A stretch of 64,000 nucleotides of DNA from Campylobacter sp. RM16192. GTDB lineage: Bacteria > Campylobacterota > Campylobacteria > Campylobacterales > Campylobacteraceae. Location of the stretch: the NCBI RefSeq assembly GCF_004803855.2, contig NZ_CP012552.1, forward strand, positions 1,240,001 to 1,304,000, given 5' to 3'. Shown in pieces: positions 43,525 to 51,997 of the stretch (the first letter of the stretch is position 1; every line of letters starts with the position of its first letter). The notes beneath the pieces are model-generated. The model had not been told where the DNA came from, did not search any database, and worked only from the letters and a program-made list of their open reading frames with translations. The translations under genes and the position numbers were made by a program.

Positions 43525-44871
43525 TTACTCGATAGTTCCGCTTTTTAATCTCTTGTCATAGATATCTTTAAGCTTTCTAATATCATCTTTAAGCTCAAAA
43601 ACTCCATGCCAGTGAGCATAGTCAGGTCCGTTCATCATCGCACCTTGTCTCATACGGCGACCTTCATGGTGCCATAGGTGGTAGTAAATTCTTTGGAACT
43701 CATCCGCCCATGGATCTTCTTTAAGAAGCTTTTTAGACTTAAGATCATCTAGCATCGCTTTTGCGTCTTTGTGATAATCGTTGTAAAGCATTACGTGCTT
43801 ATCCGCCATCGCAAAGAAGTTTTCACTATGAAGCGAAGAGTGGCACTCTCTACAAACCATCATCATCTCTTTTCTAGCCGCATCAGGACCATCAACGTGA
43901 CCTGCAAGAGGTGTACCTACGTTTAGTTTGCCTGTTTTTTGATACTCGCTTACCGCAGTATCGTTTCCACCTGTTCTTAGGTTGCTATGTGGCGCCCAAA
44001 GGTTCCATTTTAAGCGTCTTGAAACGTTGTGTGTAGTTTGTAGCTCACCTACTCCGCTCATATGGCAAGTCGCACAAGTTGGGGCTCTATAGTCAGGAAC
44101 CGCCCATGTGTCAGGAGCACTGTCAAAATTCCATGTACTGCCTTCTGAGTTAAAGATATGTCCGTGCATTGAGTTGTTATAAATTTCGATATCCGGATGG
44201 TCAGGTCCAAGGTGACAAGATGCACAAGCAGCCGGTTTTCTAGCTTCACTTACAGCAAATTTGTGTCCGCTATGGCATGCTTTACATCCGCCGATTCCAC
44301 CATCTGGATATAGGTTGCCTATACCGTAGTTTGGCCAAGTCTCTTTTGTAGGACGATTATCAGCATCCATTTTAATCACAGAGCCGTGGCATTGCATACA
44401 ACCTGTTGAATCAGGAGAAATTTGTAGATCAGGATGACCTCTACCTTCAAAATGATACATCAAATCAAGCATACCTTTTTTAGCATACACTTGGATACCG
44501 CCTCTTGCGTGACCACTCTCGTTAAACTCTTTAACTTCGTTAGCATGGCACTTTTCACAAGTTTTTGGGCTTACTAAAGCAGACACGTGATTGTTACTAT
44601 CCTTTGGATGTGCTTGTTTCATTGCCATAGGACTATCAGCAGGGTGCGAGTGGCAATCCGTACAACTTACTCCAACATGTGCATGACGACTATTTTTCCA
44701 ATCCGCCACAATACCCGGTGTCTCTTTTGCGTGGCACTCAACGCAGCTTTTAGCAAGCGGAGTCAAATTGCGATCAACTTTTAAGTTTTTCACAAGATTT
44801 GCATCCGAAATGCTCTCAGCAAATGCGAACGAAAAAAGACAGGCTATTAATGCAATAACTTTTTTCAACAT
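43525..44871 (-). CDS. haoA: Octahaem hydroxylamine oxidoreductase-like nitrite reductase (epsilon-Hao)
   Basis: A 448-residue periplasmic cytochrome with signal peptide (MLKKVIALIACLFSFAFA) and eight CXXCH sites at residues 43, 70, 105, 158, 196, 216, 266 and 340. Eight sites and the C-terminal HHEGRR...GPDYAHWHG region place it in the HAO family and exclude pentahaem NrfA. Known: epsilonproteobacterial Hao, studied from Campylobacter, works as a nitrite reductase and lacks the catalytic Tyr cross-link of ammonia oxidisers. The start at 44871 follows AAAGGAGGAATA; an in-frame ATG 12 codons upstream lacks such a site. It is paired with the tetrahaem HaoC 19 bases upstream. Confidence 0.88.
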   Translation of the reverse strand: MLKKVIALIACLFSFAFAESISDANLVKNLKVDRNLTPLAKSCVECHAKETPGIVADWKNSRHAHVGVSCTDCHSHPADSPMAMKQAHPKDSNNHVSALVSPKTCEKCHANEVKEFNESGHARGGIQVYAKKGMLDLMYHFEGRGHPDLQISPDSTGCMQCHGSVIKMDADNRPTKETWPNYGIGNLYPDGGIGGCKACHSGHKFAVSEARKPAACASCHLGPDHPDIEIYNNSMHGHIFNSEGSTWNFDSAPDTWAVPDYRAPTCATCHMSGVGELQTTHNVSRRLKWNLWAPHSNLRTGGNDTAVSEYQKTGKLNVGTPLAGHVDGPDAARKEMMMVCRECHSSLHSENFFAMADKHVMLYNDYHKDAKAMLDDLKSKKLLKEDPWADEFQRIYYHLWHHEGRRMRQGAMMNGPDYAHWHGVFELKDDIRKLKDIYDKRLKSGTIE

Positions 44872-44890
44872 TATTCCTCCTTTATAGGTT

Positions 44891-45439
44891 TTATTTATTG
44901 TTTGCATTTATATTCTCCCAATGTTTTGTAATCTCTATGCCCAAATTTTTATGCCCTACATTATTGTGACACTCGACACAGGTTTTTTTAATGTGTCCTG
45001 CGAAATAATCCCTATGGGCAAGCCAAGCTTTATCAACTTGATTATTTGCCTCTTTTAAATTTGAGTGACAGGTCATGCAGCCGCTATCATACGTAAATTT
45101 GTGAGCGTTTTTACGCTTCGCATGCCAATCAATCTTGCTTACATCGGCAAATAAAGTCTTATAACCGTCGTTTAGAGATACCTTTGTCTTTGTCCACAGG
45201 TACATTAAAGTATTATCATGAGAAAGGTGACAGGTAGAGCACTGCGCTTTTACTCCAAGCTTGTTATTGCCACCATGTACGTCATTGTGATAAGATTTTA
45301 CCATGGGCTCCATAGTATGGCACATAGTACAAAATTTATCACTTCCAGTATAATGGATCAGATCAGCAATTCCGATCGATGATATAAGTCCTATAAATAT
45401 ACCAAGCACAACCGACCAAACAAAAAACTTTCTTTTCAT
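44891..45439 (-). CDS. haoC: Tetrahaem NapC/NrfH-type quinol dehydrogenase HaoC
   Basis: A 182-residue membrane cytochrome. One N-terminal helix (VWSVVLGIFIGLISSIGIA) anchors it, and four CXXCH sites lie at residues 37, 67, 121 and 154. This is the NapC/NrfH family that takes electrons from menaquinol and passes them to a periplasmic partner, here the adjacent HaoA. The pair mirrors nrfHA in layout but with an octahaem enzyme. An FNR-type palindrome stands in its promoter. Confidence 0.9.
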   Translation of the reverse strand: MKRKFFVWSVVLGIFIGLISSIGIADLIHYTGSDKFCTMCHTMEPMVKSYHNDVHGGNNKLGVKAQCSTCHLSHDNTLMYLWTKTKVSLNDGYKTLFADVSKIDWHAKRKNAHKFTYDSGCMTCHSNLKEANNQVDKAWLAHRDYFAGHIKKTCVECHNNVGHKNLGIEITKHWENINANNK

Positions 45440-45498
45440 GCGGATCCTTCGTGTAATATTTTATTTTATTTAAATGTTATTAATAAAATATTTAAGTT

Positions 45499-45504
45499 AT
45501 TATA
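45499..45504 (-). promoter_or_regulatory. Promoter -10 of haoCA
   Basis: TATAAT on the minus strand (CGTTATAATAAC), 60 bases before the haoC start. The predicted transcript start is near 45492. Confidence 0.55.
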
Positions 45505-45526
45505 ACGAAAGCGCAAGTGTAAATTC

Positions 45527-45540
45527 TTGACGTTTATCAA
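45527..45540 (-). promoter_or_regulatory. FNR/CRP-type operator in the haoCA promoter
   Basis: TTGACGTTTATCAA matches the FNR-family consensus TTGAT-N4-ATCAA with one change (C for T). Its centre lies about 41.5 bases upstream of the start predicted from the TATAAT, the standard class II activator position. The regulator encoded just upstream is the leading candidate to bind it. Confidence 0.6.
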
Positions 45541-45564
45541 TTAATCTTAATTTGAAATTAAATA

Positions 45565-46209
45565 TCAGTTATCAAAAAAATCTTTAAGCTTTTCTTCTGA
45601 AATAGTGATGATTTTGTTGTTTTGATCTAGATCGATAAGCTCTTGTGTCTTAAATTTGGCAAGTATGCGCGAAAAAGTTTCTGGAGTTATATTTAATATT
45701 GAAGCTATTTTTACATGCTTGAAAGTATTAAAAAGATCTTGATGATCCATTAAAAATTTTGCAACTTTTGCTTCCGAGCTTAAAATAAGCTCATGGTGCA
45801 AAACCTCACTAGCAATTTTTAGCTTTTGAGATAAAGATTTTATGATAGCTACTGAAATTTTAGGATTTGATAGAAAATCATTATAAAATTTCTCATAATC
45901 TATCTTTAAAACCTCTCCCGAATTTATAAATAGTGCGGTAGCTGGAAATTTAATATTTTCAAAATTCGCAAGCTCGGCTACGAAATTCATAGCATTAAGC
46001 TGATGCATGAAAAGTTCTTTGCCTTTTGGTGTAGTTTTATAAAGTTTTAATGAGCCTTTTAGAAGGAGATGAAGCCACTTGGAATCCTCTCCTTCCATAA
46101 ACAAAAATTCGCCTTTTTTGTATTTTTTGATTATGCTGATTTTTTCTAGTTGCTCTAGTTCATTCTCTCTCAGTTCTTTAAAAAATGGAATTTGTCCTAA
46201 AACACTCAT
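45565..46209 (-). CDS. CRP/FNR-family transcriptional regulator without cysteines
   Basis: A 214-residue regulator with an N-terminal cyclic-nucleotide-binding-type beta barrel (KKYKKGEFLFMEGEDSKWLHLLLKGSLKLYK), a dimerisation helix and a C-terminal winged helix. The recognition helix ITPETFSRILAKFK carries E-x-x-S-R, the FNR-like readout of TTGA half-sites. It contains no Cys, so it cannot hold an FNR iron-sulphur cluster; it is closer to NssR/Dnr-like nitrosative sensors of Campylobacter in concept. Located immediately upstream of haoCA on the same strand, it probably controls it. Confidence 0.88.
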   Translation of the reverse strand: MSVLGQIPFFKELRENELEQLEKISIIKKYKKGEFLFMEGEDSKWLHLLLKGSLKLYKTTPKGKELFMHQLNAMNFVAELANFENIKFPATALFINSGEVLKIDYEKFYNDFLSNPKISVAIIKSLSQKLKIASEVLHHELILSSEAKVAKFLMDHQDLFNTFKHVKIASILNITPETFSRILAKFKTQELIDLDQNNKIITISEEKLKDFFDN

Positions 46210-46231
46210 TTTTTAACAAAATATACGAAAT

Positions 46232-46630
46232 TTACTTTTTAAGAAGATCTCTAATCTCTGTTAGAAGAACGATATCTTCACTTGGCTTGGCAGGCTCTTT
46301 AGGAGCTTCGACTTTTGGTTTTTTAAGAGTATTTATAGCCTTAATAAAACAAAATATACAAAAAGCAATGATCATAAAATCAACCATTGTCTGTATAAAA
46401 GAGCCGTAATTAACAGTAACGGCAGGCACATCTCCTACTGCGTCTTTGAGAGTAAATTTAAGATCTGTAAAATTTACTCCTCCAGTTAAAACACCTACGA
46501 TAGGCATAATCACATCACCCACAAGAGAGCTTACGATTTTGCCAAAAGCGCCTCCTATAACGACACCCACAGCCATATCTATGACGTTTCCACGCATAGC
46601 AAATTCTTTAAATTCCTTAACGAAACTCAT
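46232..46630 (-). CDS. mscL: Large-conductance mechanosensitive channel
   Basis: A 132-residue MscL. The N-terminal amphipathic and first membrane helix read [41 protein letters not shown], followed by the periplasmic loop and the second helix [18 protein letters not shown], then a Lys/Pro-rich cytoplasmic helix bundle. The pentameric channel releases solutes on hypo-osmotic shock. The gene is 22 bases upstream of the CRP/FNR gene on the same strand. Confidence 0.96.
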   Translation of the reverse strand: MSFVKEFKEFAMRGNVIDMAVGVVIGGAFGKIVSSLVGDVIMPIVGVLTGGVNFTDLKFTLKDAVGDVPAVTVNYGSFIQTMVDFMIIAFCIFCFIKAINTLKKPKVEAPKEPAKPSEDIVLLTEIRDLLKK

Positions 46631-46706
46631 GTTTCACCTCTTGTTTGAATGTAATAAATAATATTATATAAGATTTTTCTTAACAAGCGATTTAAATACA
46701 AGATGA

Positions 46707-46712
46707 TATAAT
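46707..46712 (+). promoter_or_regulatory. Promoter -10 for the gltX operon
   Basis: TATAAT in GATGATATAATCACC, 33 bases before the gltX ATG; AAAGGAATATC supplies the ribosome site. It is divergent from mscL. Confidence 0.6.
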
Positions 46713-46744
46713 CACCCTTTAAAAATTAATAAAGGAATATCAAA

Positions 46745-48046
46745 ATGTATCGTTTTGCGCCATCTCCTACAGGAGATATGCATCTTGGAAATTTGCGCGT
46801 AGCCATCCTAAACTACCTATGTTCTTTACAGGATAAAAGCGGCTTTATAATACGTATAGAAGATACCGATAAAGAAAGAAATATACCGGGAAAAGATCAA
46901 GAAATTTTAGAAATTTTAACCAAATTTGGCATCAAATGGGATCAGCTTTACTATCAAAGTAAAAATTTAAAATTCCACCGTCAGCTTGCTTCAAAGCTAA
47001 TGATAGACAAACACGCATTTGCCTGCTTTTGCACCGAAAGCAAGCTAGAAGCCAAAAAAGAAGAGGCTAAAGCAAAGGGTGTCGCGTATCGCTACGACGG
47101 CACTTGCGAAAAGATGAGCGATGAAGAGGTTTTGGCGTGTGAAAAGCCGTTTGTAATCCGCATGAAAAAGCCAAAAGAAACGATGAAATTTACAGACGCT
47201 ATCAAAGGCGAAGTAAGCTTTGAACCTGAAAATGTCGATAGCTTTGTGATCATGCGCGCGGACAAAACTCCTACTTACAACTTTGCCTGCGCGACAGATG
47301 ATATGCTTGAGGGAGTTACCTTTGTTATACGCGGTGAAGATCACGTAAGCAACACTCCTAAGCAAGAACTCATCAGAGAAGGTCTTGGCTACACCGAAAA
47401 AATTCGCTACGCACATCTACCTATCATCTTAAATATAGAGGGCAAAAAGATGAGCAAACGCGAAAATGAAAGTAGCGTAAAATGGCTCTTTGCACAAGGG
47501 TTTATGCCTGAAGCTATAGCTAACTACATCATCTCTCTTGGCTATAAAGCTCCTGTTGAAATTTTTACCATACAAGAAGCTAGCGAGTGGTTTGATATCT
47601 CTAAAGTCTCGGCAAGTCCGGCAAAATTTGACATCAAACAGCTAGAATACATAAACAGAGAGCACATCAAACTAGCTAGCAACAAGCGCCTTGCAGAGCT
47701 TAGCGGTATGGATGAAAATTTAACTGGTCTAATCAAATTTTACACCCAAGAAGCAAGCTTGCTAAATGAGATTAAGCAAAAAATCGAAGCGATATTTGCA
47801 ACAAAAAATATCCCTGATGAGTTTAAAAACGAATGCGAGACGATAAAAACCGCTATAAATTCGATGAATTTGGATAGTTTTGAAAGCTTTGACGAGTTTA
47901 AAAAAGCTCTAATGAGCGCTACAAATTTAAAAGGCAAAAGCTTTTTTATGCCGCTTAGAATTTTGCTTACAAACGAACAGCACGGACCTGAGCTTAGCGA
48001 GCTATTCCCTCTAATAAAAGAAAAATTAAAGGAAATTTTACAATGA
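46745..48046 (+). CDS. gltX: Glutamyl-tRNA synthetase
   Basis: A 433-residue class I synthetase. The HIGH-type motif is [14 protein letters not shown] and the KMSKS-type motif is GKKMSKREN; between them is [14 protein letters not shown]. Its short length (about 430 residues) fits epsilonproteobacterial GluRS. These bacteria carry two GluRS paralogues, one of which charges tRNA-Gln for the amidotransferase route; which one this is cannot be decided here. It overlaps yggT by four bases (ATGA). Confidence 0.95.
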   Translation: MYRFAPSPTGDMHLGNLRVAILNYLCSLQDKSGFIIRIEDTDKERNIPGKDQEILEILTKFGIKWDQLYYQSKNLKFHRQLASKLMIDKHAFACFCTESKLEAKKEEAKAKGVAYRYDGTCEKMSDEEVLACEKPFVIRMKKPKETMKFTDAIKGEVSFEPENVDSFVIMRADKTPTYNFACATDDMLEGVTFVIRGEDHVSNTPKQELIREGLGYTEKIRYAHLPIILNIEGKKMSKRENESSVKWLFAQGFMPEAIANYIISLGYKAPVEIFTIQEASEWFDISKVSASPAKFDIKQLEYINREHIKLASNKRLAELSGMDENLTGLIKFYTQEASLLNEIKQKIEAIFATKNIPDEFKNECETIKTAINSMNLDSFESFDEFKKALMSATNLKGKSFFMPLRILLTNEQHGPELSELFPLIKEKLKEILQ

Positions 48047-48336
48047 TACTATCTACTTTTTTATCCGCTATTGCCGATATTTTGCATATGGTGATTCAAA
48101 TTTACGTCTGGATTATCATCATATCAGCTATTATTAGCTGGGTGAGACCAGATCCGTATAATCCTGTTGTTCAGCTTTTATATCGCCTTACGGAGCCGAT
48201 TTATGCCTGGATTAGAAAATTTGTCCCTACAGTATTTGGAGGAATAGACTTAGCGCCGATTTTCGTACTTTTAGCACTTCAATTTTTTGATAGATTTTTC
48301 ATAAGCTTAATACTGCAATATGCTCATTCGATTTAA
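48043..48336 (+). CDS. YggT-family integral membrane protein
   Basis: A 97-residue protein with two YggT-type hydrophobic regions ([22 protein letters not shown] and [15 protein letters not shown]) separated by the conserved [23 protein letters not shown]. YggT proteins influence osmotic tolerance or membrane-protein placement in other bacteria. It is translationally coupled to gltX, and its 3' end overlaps slt by 17 bases. Confidence 0.9.
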   Translation: MILSTFLSAIADILHMVIQIYVWIIIISAIISWVRPDPYNPVVQLLYRLTEPIYAWIRKFVPTVFGGIDLAPIFVLLALQFFDRFFISLILQYAHSI

Positions 48337-49960
48337 CATAACTTTAATTATTTATACTACTTTATTATTTGGAGGAGTAAAAAGTTTTAATGAGATAAAA
48401 GATCAAGAAAAAGGACTGGCAAAAGATTATTATATATATAGGCTAATAACGGAAGGAAATTATACAATTAATCAGGTTGAGGAGCTAAATAAGGATATAT
48501 TTCGTCGCTCGCCAACTATGATAAAAGCGCTAAATACTATAATAAAACCGGAGCTAAGACCAACAAACTGCGCAAAGATAAATGCAAAAAACATAGTAGA
48601 TGCCAATTTAACATGTCAAAAAGCGCTTTTAAAAATACCTTTTATGCTCAAAATAGCAAAAAAAGACAGAGAGAAACTGGCTAAAAAATTTGATGATATA
48701 AATAAAACAGTGGCTAGAAATTTAAAGACTCTAAATTCTAAAAATCCGGCCTTGAAATTTGATAAATTTAAAGACGCGCGCCACTTTATAGAGCTATTTG
48801 AGGCAAGTGACAAAAAGCATAAAGAGCTTAGGTTTAATCAAAAATTTAGCACCGAATTTATCAATCTGCTGGCCAAAGAACAATCTTTTCAAAAAATTAT
48901 AAATAGAGTAATTATAGATAAAGAGCTTCCTAAATTTAGAGCAAATTTTTTAAATATAAAAGATGATTTGATAAGCGATCAGATAGCTTATATTCTTGGC
49001 ATTAACGCTATTTTATTAGGTTCAAAAGAGAGTGCTTTTAAGTTTTTTAAAAGAGCGGAAAATAGCTTTAAAAACCAAGGAGCAAAAGATGCGGCTATTT
49101 TTTGGCAATATCTTATCATCAAAGAAAAAGCTCTTCTTGAAGTGCTAAATAGTAGTTCAGATATCAACATTTATACGCTCTATGCAAATGAAAAGACAGG
49201 CAAGCCGCTTCCAAAAGTATTTTCGCCAGCGCCTACAAAAGAAAAAGTTAGAGATTACGATATCAAAGATCCATTTCTATGGCAAAAAACTTTTGCAATT
49301 ATAAAAGAGATAAATGCCACCAAGGCGGCCGAATTTGCAGAACTTTTCAATACCAAAGAGACTCTAGGACAGCACGCTTACTTCATGGAAAAGGCAAGCG
49401 GATATAAAGATCACTATTTCGTTATGCCGTTTTTAGAGGAGCTTGATGATATAAACGCAAGTAGAAAGACGCTTATTTATGCGATAGGCAAGCAGGAGAG
49501 TAGATTTATCCCTGCCGTCATCTCTACATCTTATGCGCTTGGGATGATGCAGTTTATGCCATTTTTGGCAAATCATATCGCAAAAAAGGAACTTATGATA
49601 GAAGGCTTTGATCAAGATGATATGTTTGATCCGAGAGTTGCTTTAAGATTTGCCGATCACCACTTAAATTACTTAGAAAAATTTCTGCACCATCCTTTAT
49701 TTATAGCCTATGCTTATAATGGAGGAATAGGCTTTACTAAAAGAGTATTACAAAGAGGGGATTTGTTCAACGATGGTGAATTTGAGCCTTTTTTATCTAT
49801 AGATCTAATTCCATATACAGAGAGTAGAATTTACGGTAAAAAAGTTCTAGCAAACTATATCATATACTCTAATTTGTTGAACTCCAATACATCGATTTTG
49901 AAACTTTTCGAAATTCTAAAAGAGCCTTCTTTGACGGATAAATTTCGAACTCGACCTTAA
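48320..49960 (+). CDS. slt: Soluble lytic murein transglycosylase
   Basis: A 546-residue periplasmic muramidase-type enzyme with signal peptide ([16 protein letters not shown]). The N-terminal 380 residues are the helical U/L superhelix. The catalytic SLT domain has the Glu in IYAIGKQESRFIP, then TSYALGMMQFMP and YAYNGGIGFTKR. It cleaves glycan strands with 1,6-anhydro products during wall turnover. Its last 92 bases overlap the convergent lipoprotein gene. Confidence 0.93.
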   Translation: MLIRFNITLIIYTTLLFGGVKSFNEIKDQEKGLAKDYYIYRLITEGNYTINQVEELNKDIFRRSPTMIKALNTIIKPELRPTNCAKINAKNIVDANLTCQKALLKIPFMLKIAKKDREKLAKKFDDINKTVARNLKTLNSKNPALKFDKFKDARHFIELFEASDKKHKELRFNQKFSTEFINLLAKEQSFQKIINRVIIDKELPKFRANFLNIKDDLISDQIAYILGINAILLGSKESAFKFFKRAENSFKNQGAKDAAIFWQYLIIKEKALLEVLNSSSDINIYTLYANEKTGKPLPKVFSPAPTKEKVRDYDIKDPFLWQKTFAIIKEINATKAAEFAELFNTKETLGQHAYFMEKASGYKDHYFVMPFLEELDDINASRKTLIYAIGKQESRFIPAVISTSYALGMMQFMPFLANHIAKKELMIEGFDQDDMFDPRVALRFADHHLNYLEKFLHHPLFIAYAYNGGIGFTKRVLQRGDLFNDGEFEPFLSIDLIPYTESRIYGKKVLANYIIYSNLLNSNTSILKLFEILKEPSLTDKFRTRP

Positions 49961-50354
49961 GTGTATCGCTAATTTTTTGTGGCGATACAACCTCTATATA
50001 TTCACCCCAAGGCATATTAAAAGTTACTAATTTTAAAAGCGGATCATCTTTAGCTAAAATCCTAGCTCTTACTTCATCTTTAGATCCATTTACGCTAAAG
50101 CTTGACAGACTTATTTTACTTTCCTTCGGATGAATCGCGATTATAAATCTCTCATCTTTATCTTTTGTAATAATATCACTATGAATAGGATTTAAATAGG
50201 TTCCAAGAGCCAAAAATTTATCGTTTTTTTCAACTATCTCAAATTTACTAGTATATGCCAACAGTTCATTTTTTAGAGGATCGTGAACAATAGCTTTATT
50301 TGCACACCCTAAAAATAAAAAAACCACACTCAAATATATAAAAAATTTGCCCAT
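49869..50354 (-). CDS. Uncharacterised lipoprotein converging on slt
   Basis: A 161-residue lipoprotein with signal MGKFFIYLSVVFLFLGC and lipidated Cys. The mature part is beta-rich (FEIVEKNDKFLALGTYLNP, KISLSSFSVNGSKDEVRAR), with no recognised family. The gene position opposite slt is, to my memory, shared with C. jejuni. Its C-terminal 30 codons are antisense to the end of slt. The start has AAAGGGGTGATAT upstream. Confidence 0.7.
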   Translation of the reverse strand: MGKFFIYLSVVFLFLGCANKAIVHDPLKNELLAYTSKFEIVEKNDKFLALGTYLNPIHSDIITKDKDERFIIAIHPKESKISLSSFSVNGSKDEVRARILAKDDPLLKLVTFNMPWGEYIEVVSPQKISDTLKVEFEIYPSKKALLEFRKVSKSMYWSSTN

Positions 50355-50425
50355 ATCACCCCTTTAAATTTGAAGTATTTTATCTTGAATTTGAATAATT
50401 TTGCTTTAAAAAAGCCTAAATTTGC

Positions 50426-50431
50426 TATAAT
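50426..50431 (+). promoter_or_regulatory. Promoter -10 for the mobB operon
   Basis: TATAAT in TTTGCTATAATCTAG, 28 bases before the mobB ATG. AGAGAG precedes the start codon. Confidence 0.55.
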
Positions 50432-50458
50432 CTAGCGAAATTTAAGATTAGAGAGAGC

Positions 50459-50938
50459 ATGAAAAGATTAGCTATGGCGTTTTCAGGTCCGTCAAATAGC
50501 GGAAAAACAACGCTTATTTTAAAAGTAGGAAAAAAATTTATAGACGATGGATTTAAAGTTGTGATCATCAAACATGATCCAGGCGATAAGGCTAAATTTG
50601 ATGTAGATGGCAAAGACAGCTTTAAATTTAGTGAAATCGGAGCAGATGTCGTAGTGGCAAGCCCTACCAGAACAACATATTTTAGCAAAGCACAAAAAAG
50701 CTTAGATGATATAGTCGATATGATTGGAGAATTTGATATATTATTAGTTGAAGGTCTAAAAACTCTGCCGCTTCCTAGACTAAGCGTTTTCAAAGATGAG
50801 ATAAACGAAGATTATCTTAGCTTTTCAAATGCAATCGCTACTTACAAACCAGAATACAAAATAGACAAACCAAATTTTAATTTAGATGATATAAATAGCA
50901 TCTGTGAGTGGATTTTACAAAACGCAAAGGCTTTATGA
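50459..50938 (+). CDS. mobB: Molybdopterin-guanine dinucleotide biosynthesis protein B
   Basis: A 159-residue P-loop GTPase with Walker [12 protein letters not shown] (residues 10-20) and conserved [17 protein letters not shown]. MobB helps MobA make the guanine dinucleotide form of molybdenum cofactor used by nitrate, formate and other oxidoreductases. It is the first gene of a mobB-fbp-51782-metG-53894 run; the stop overlaps the fbp start by four bases. Confidence 0.93.
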   Translation: MKRLAMAFSGPSNSGKTTLILKVGKKFIDDGFKVVIIKHDPGDKAKFDVDGKDSFKFSEIGADVVVASPTRTTYFSKAQKSLDDIVDMIGEFDILLVEGLKTLPLPRLSVFKDEINEDYLSFSNAIATYKPEYKIDKPNFNLDDINSICEWILQNAKAL

Positions 50939-51789
50939 TGGAAAGAATTTTTGAAACGATTGAACAAATCGCCGTTAAAATCAGCAATGAGATAAAATTT
51001 GCAGATCTTGGCTACACTGATCACGCAAATGCAACAGGAGACACTCAACTTAAGCTTGATGTGCTAAGCGATGAGATCATCACGCGCGAATTTGCAAATT
51101 TAGATTGCATAAAAGCTCTGGTTAGTGAAGAAAAAGATGAGATGCTCTCGCTTAATGAAAATGCAAAATTTATCGTAGCCTACGATCCGCTTGACGGCTC
51201 AAGCTTGGTTGATGTAAATTTTGCCATAGGCTCGATATTTGGCATATATGAAAACGAACTAAGACCTGAAAATTTAGTAGCTTCAGCGTATAGCGTTTAC
51301 GGTCCTAGACTTGAGCTGGTTATCTGCACGGAAAAGCCAAAGTTTTATAGACTTAACAAAGAGGGCAAATTTCAATTTATCAAAGATTTGCAGCTAAAAG
51401 AAAAAGGTAAGCTAAACGCCACAGGTGCCACGCAAAAAGGCTGGAGCGACACGCACGCTAAATTTATAAGAGAGCTTTTTGAGCGGGGGTATCGCTTGAG
51501 ATATTCAGGTGCGATGGTAAGCGACTTGCACCAAATTTTACTAAAAGGCGGCGGACTTTTTAGCTATCCGGCTACCACGGATGCACCAAACGGCAAGCTT
51601 AGAGTGCTCTTTGAGGTGCTACCTTTTGCATTTATCTACGAGCGCGCAGGTGGAGCTACGAGCGACGGTTACTCAAAAAGCCTTTTTGAAGTAAAGATAG
51701 AAAAAATCCACCAAACCACCCCGTGCTTCTTTGGCTCAAAAGACGAGATAAAGACACTGCACGAATTTTACGGAAGCAAAAATGGCTGA
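50935..51789 (+). CDS. fbp: Fructose-1,6-bisphosphatase class 1
   Basis: About 284 residues of the class I FBPase/inositol phosphatase fold. The metal motif is [13 protein letters not shown], followed by [11 protein letters not shown] and the sugar-phosphate-binding [33 protein letters not shown]. It removes a phosphate in gluconeogenesis. Two adjacent ATGs (50935 and 50938) are possible; both overlap the mobB stop. Campylobacter lacks phosphofructokinase, so this is the committed gluconeogenic step. Confidence 0.96.
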   Translation: MMERIFETIEQIAVKISNEIKFADLGYTDHANATGDTQLKLDVLSDEIITREFANLDCIKALVSEEKDEMLSLNENAKFIVAYDPLDGSSLVDVNFAIGSIFGIYENELRPENLVASAYSVYGPRLELVICTEKPKFYRLNKEGKFQFIKDLQLKEKGKLNATGATQKGWSDTHAKFIRELFERGYRLRYSGAMVSDLHQILLKGGGLFSYPATTDAPNGKLRVLFEVLPFAFIYERAGGATSDGYSKSLFEVKIEKIHQTTPCFFGSKDEIKTLHEFYGSKNG

Positions 51790-51985
51790 AGAGCTTAAGC
51801 AAAAGGACAAATTTGAACTTGAGCTTGACGCAAAGCTTGAAATTTTAAGATCATGCCAAGAGCAAAAAGGTCTAAAAAGCTGCTTTGAATGCGAAAATTT
51901 ATTTGAGTGTGATACTCGCAAAAACTACGTTGATGCCGTCTATAACTCGATGTCCAAGGGCGATACGGGCGGATTTGATTTTTAA
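51782..51985 (+). CDS. Small cysteine-rich protein of unknown function
   Basis: A 67-residue protein. The N-terminus is a Lys/Glu helix ([18 protein letters not shown]). The middle has four Cys in [21 protein letters not shown], spaced as a likely zinc or redox site (one Cys, then CxxC, then a fourth). The C-terminus is [14 protein letters not shown]. It overlaps fbp by eight bases and precedes metG by 12, as I recall for C. jejuni. No biochemical role is known to me. Confidence 0.7.
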   Translation: MAEELKQKDKFELELDAKLEILRSCQEQKGLKSCFECENLFECDTRKNYVDAVYNSMSKGDTGGFDF

Positions 51986-51997
51986 TTAAGGAAGATT

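Noticed and set aside
43525-44871. Annotation as pentahaem nitrite reductase NrfA with NrfH
   Set aside because: The layout resembles nrfHA, but the protein has eight CXXCH sites and no CXXCK, so it belongs to the octahaem HAO family.
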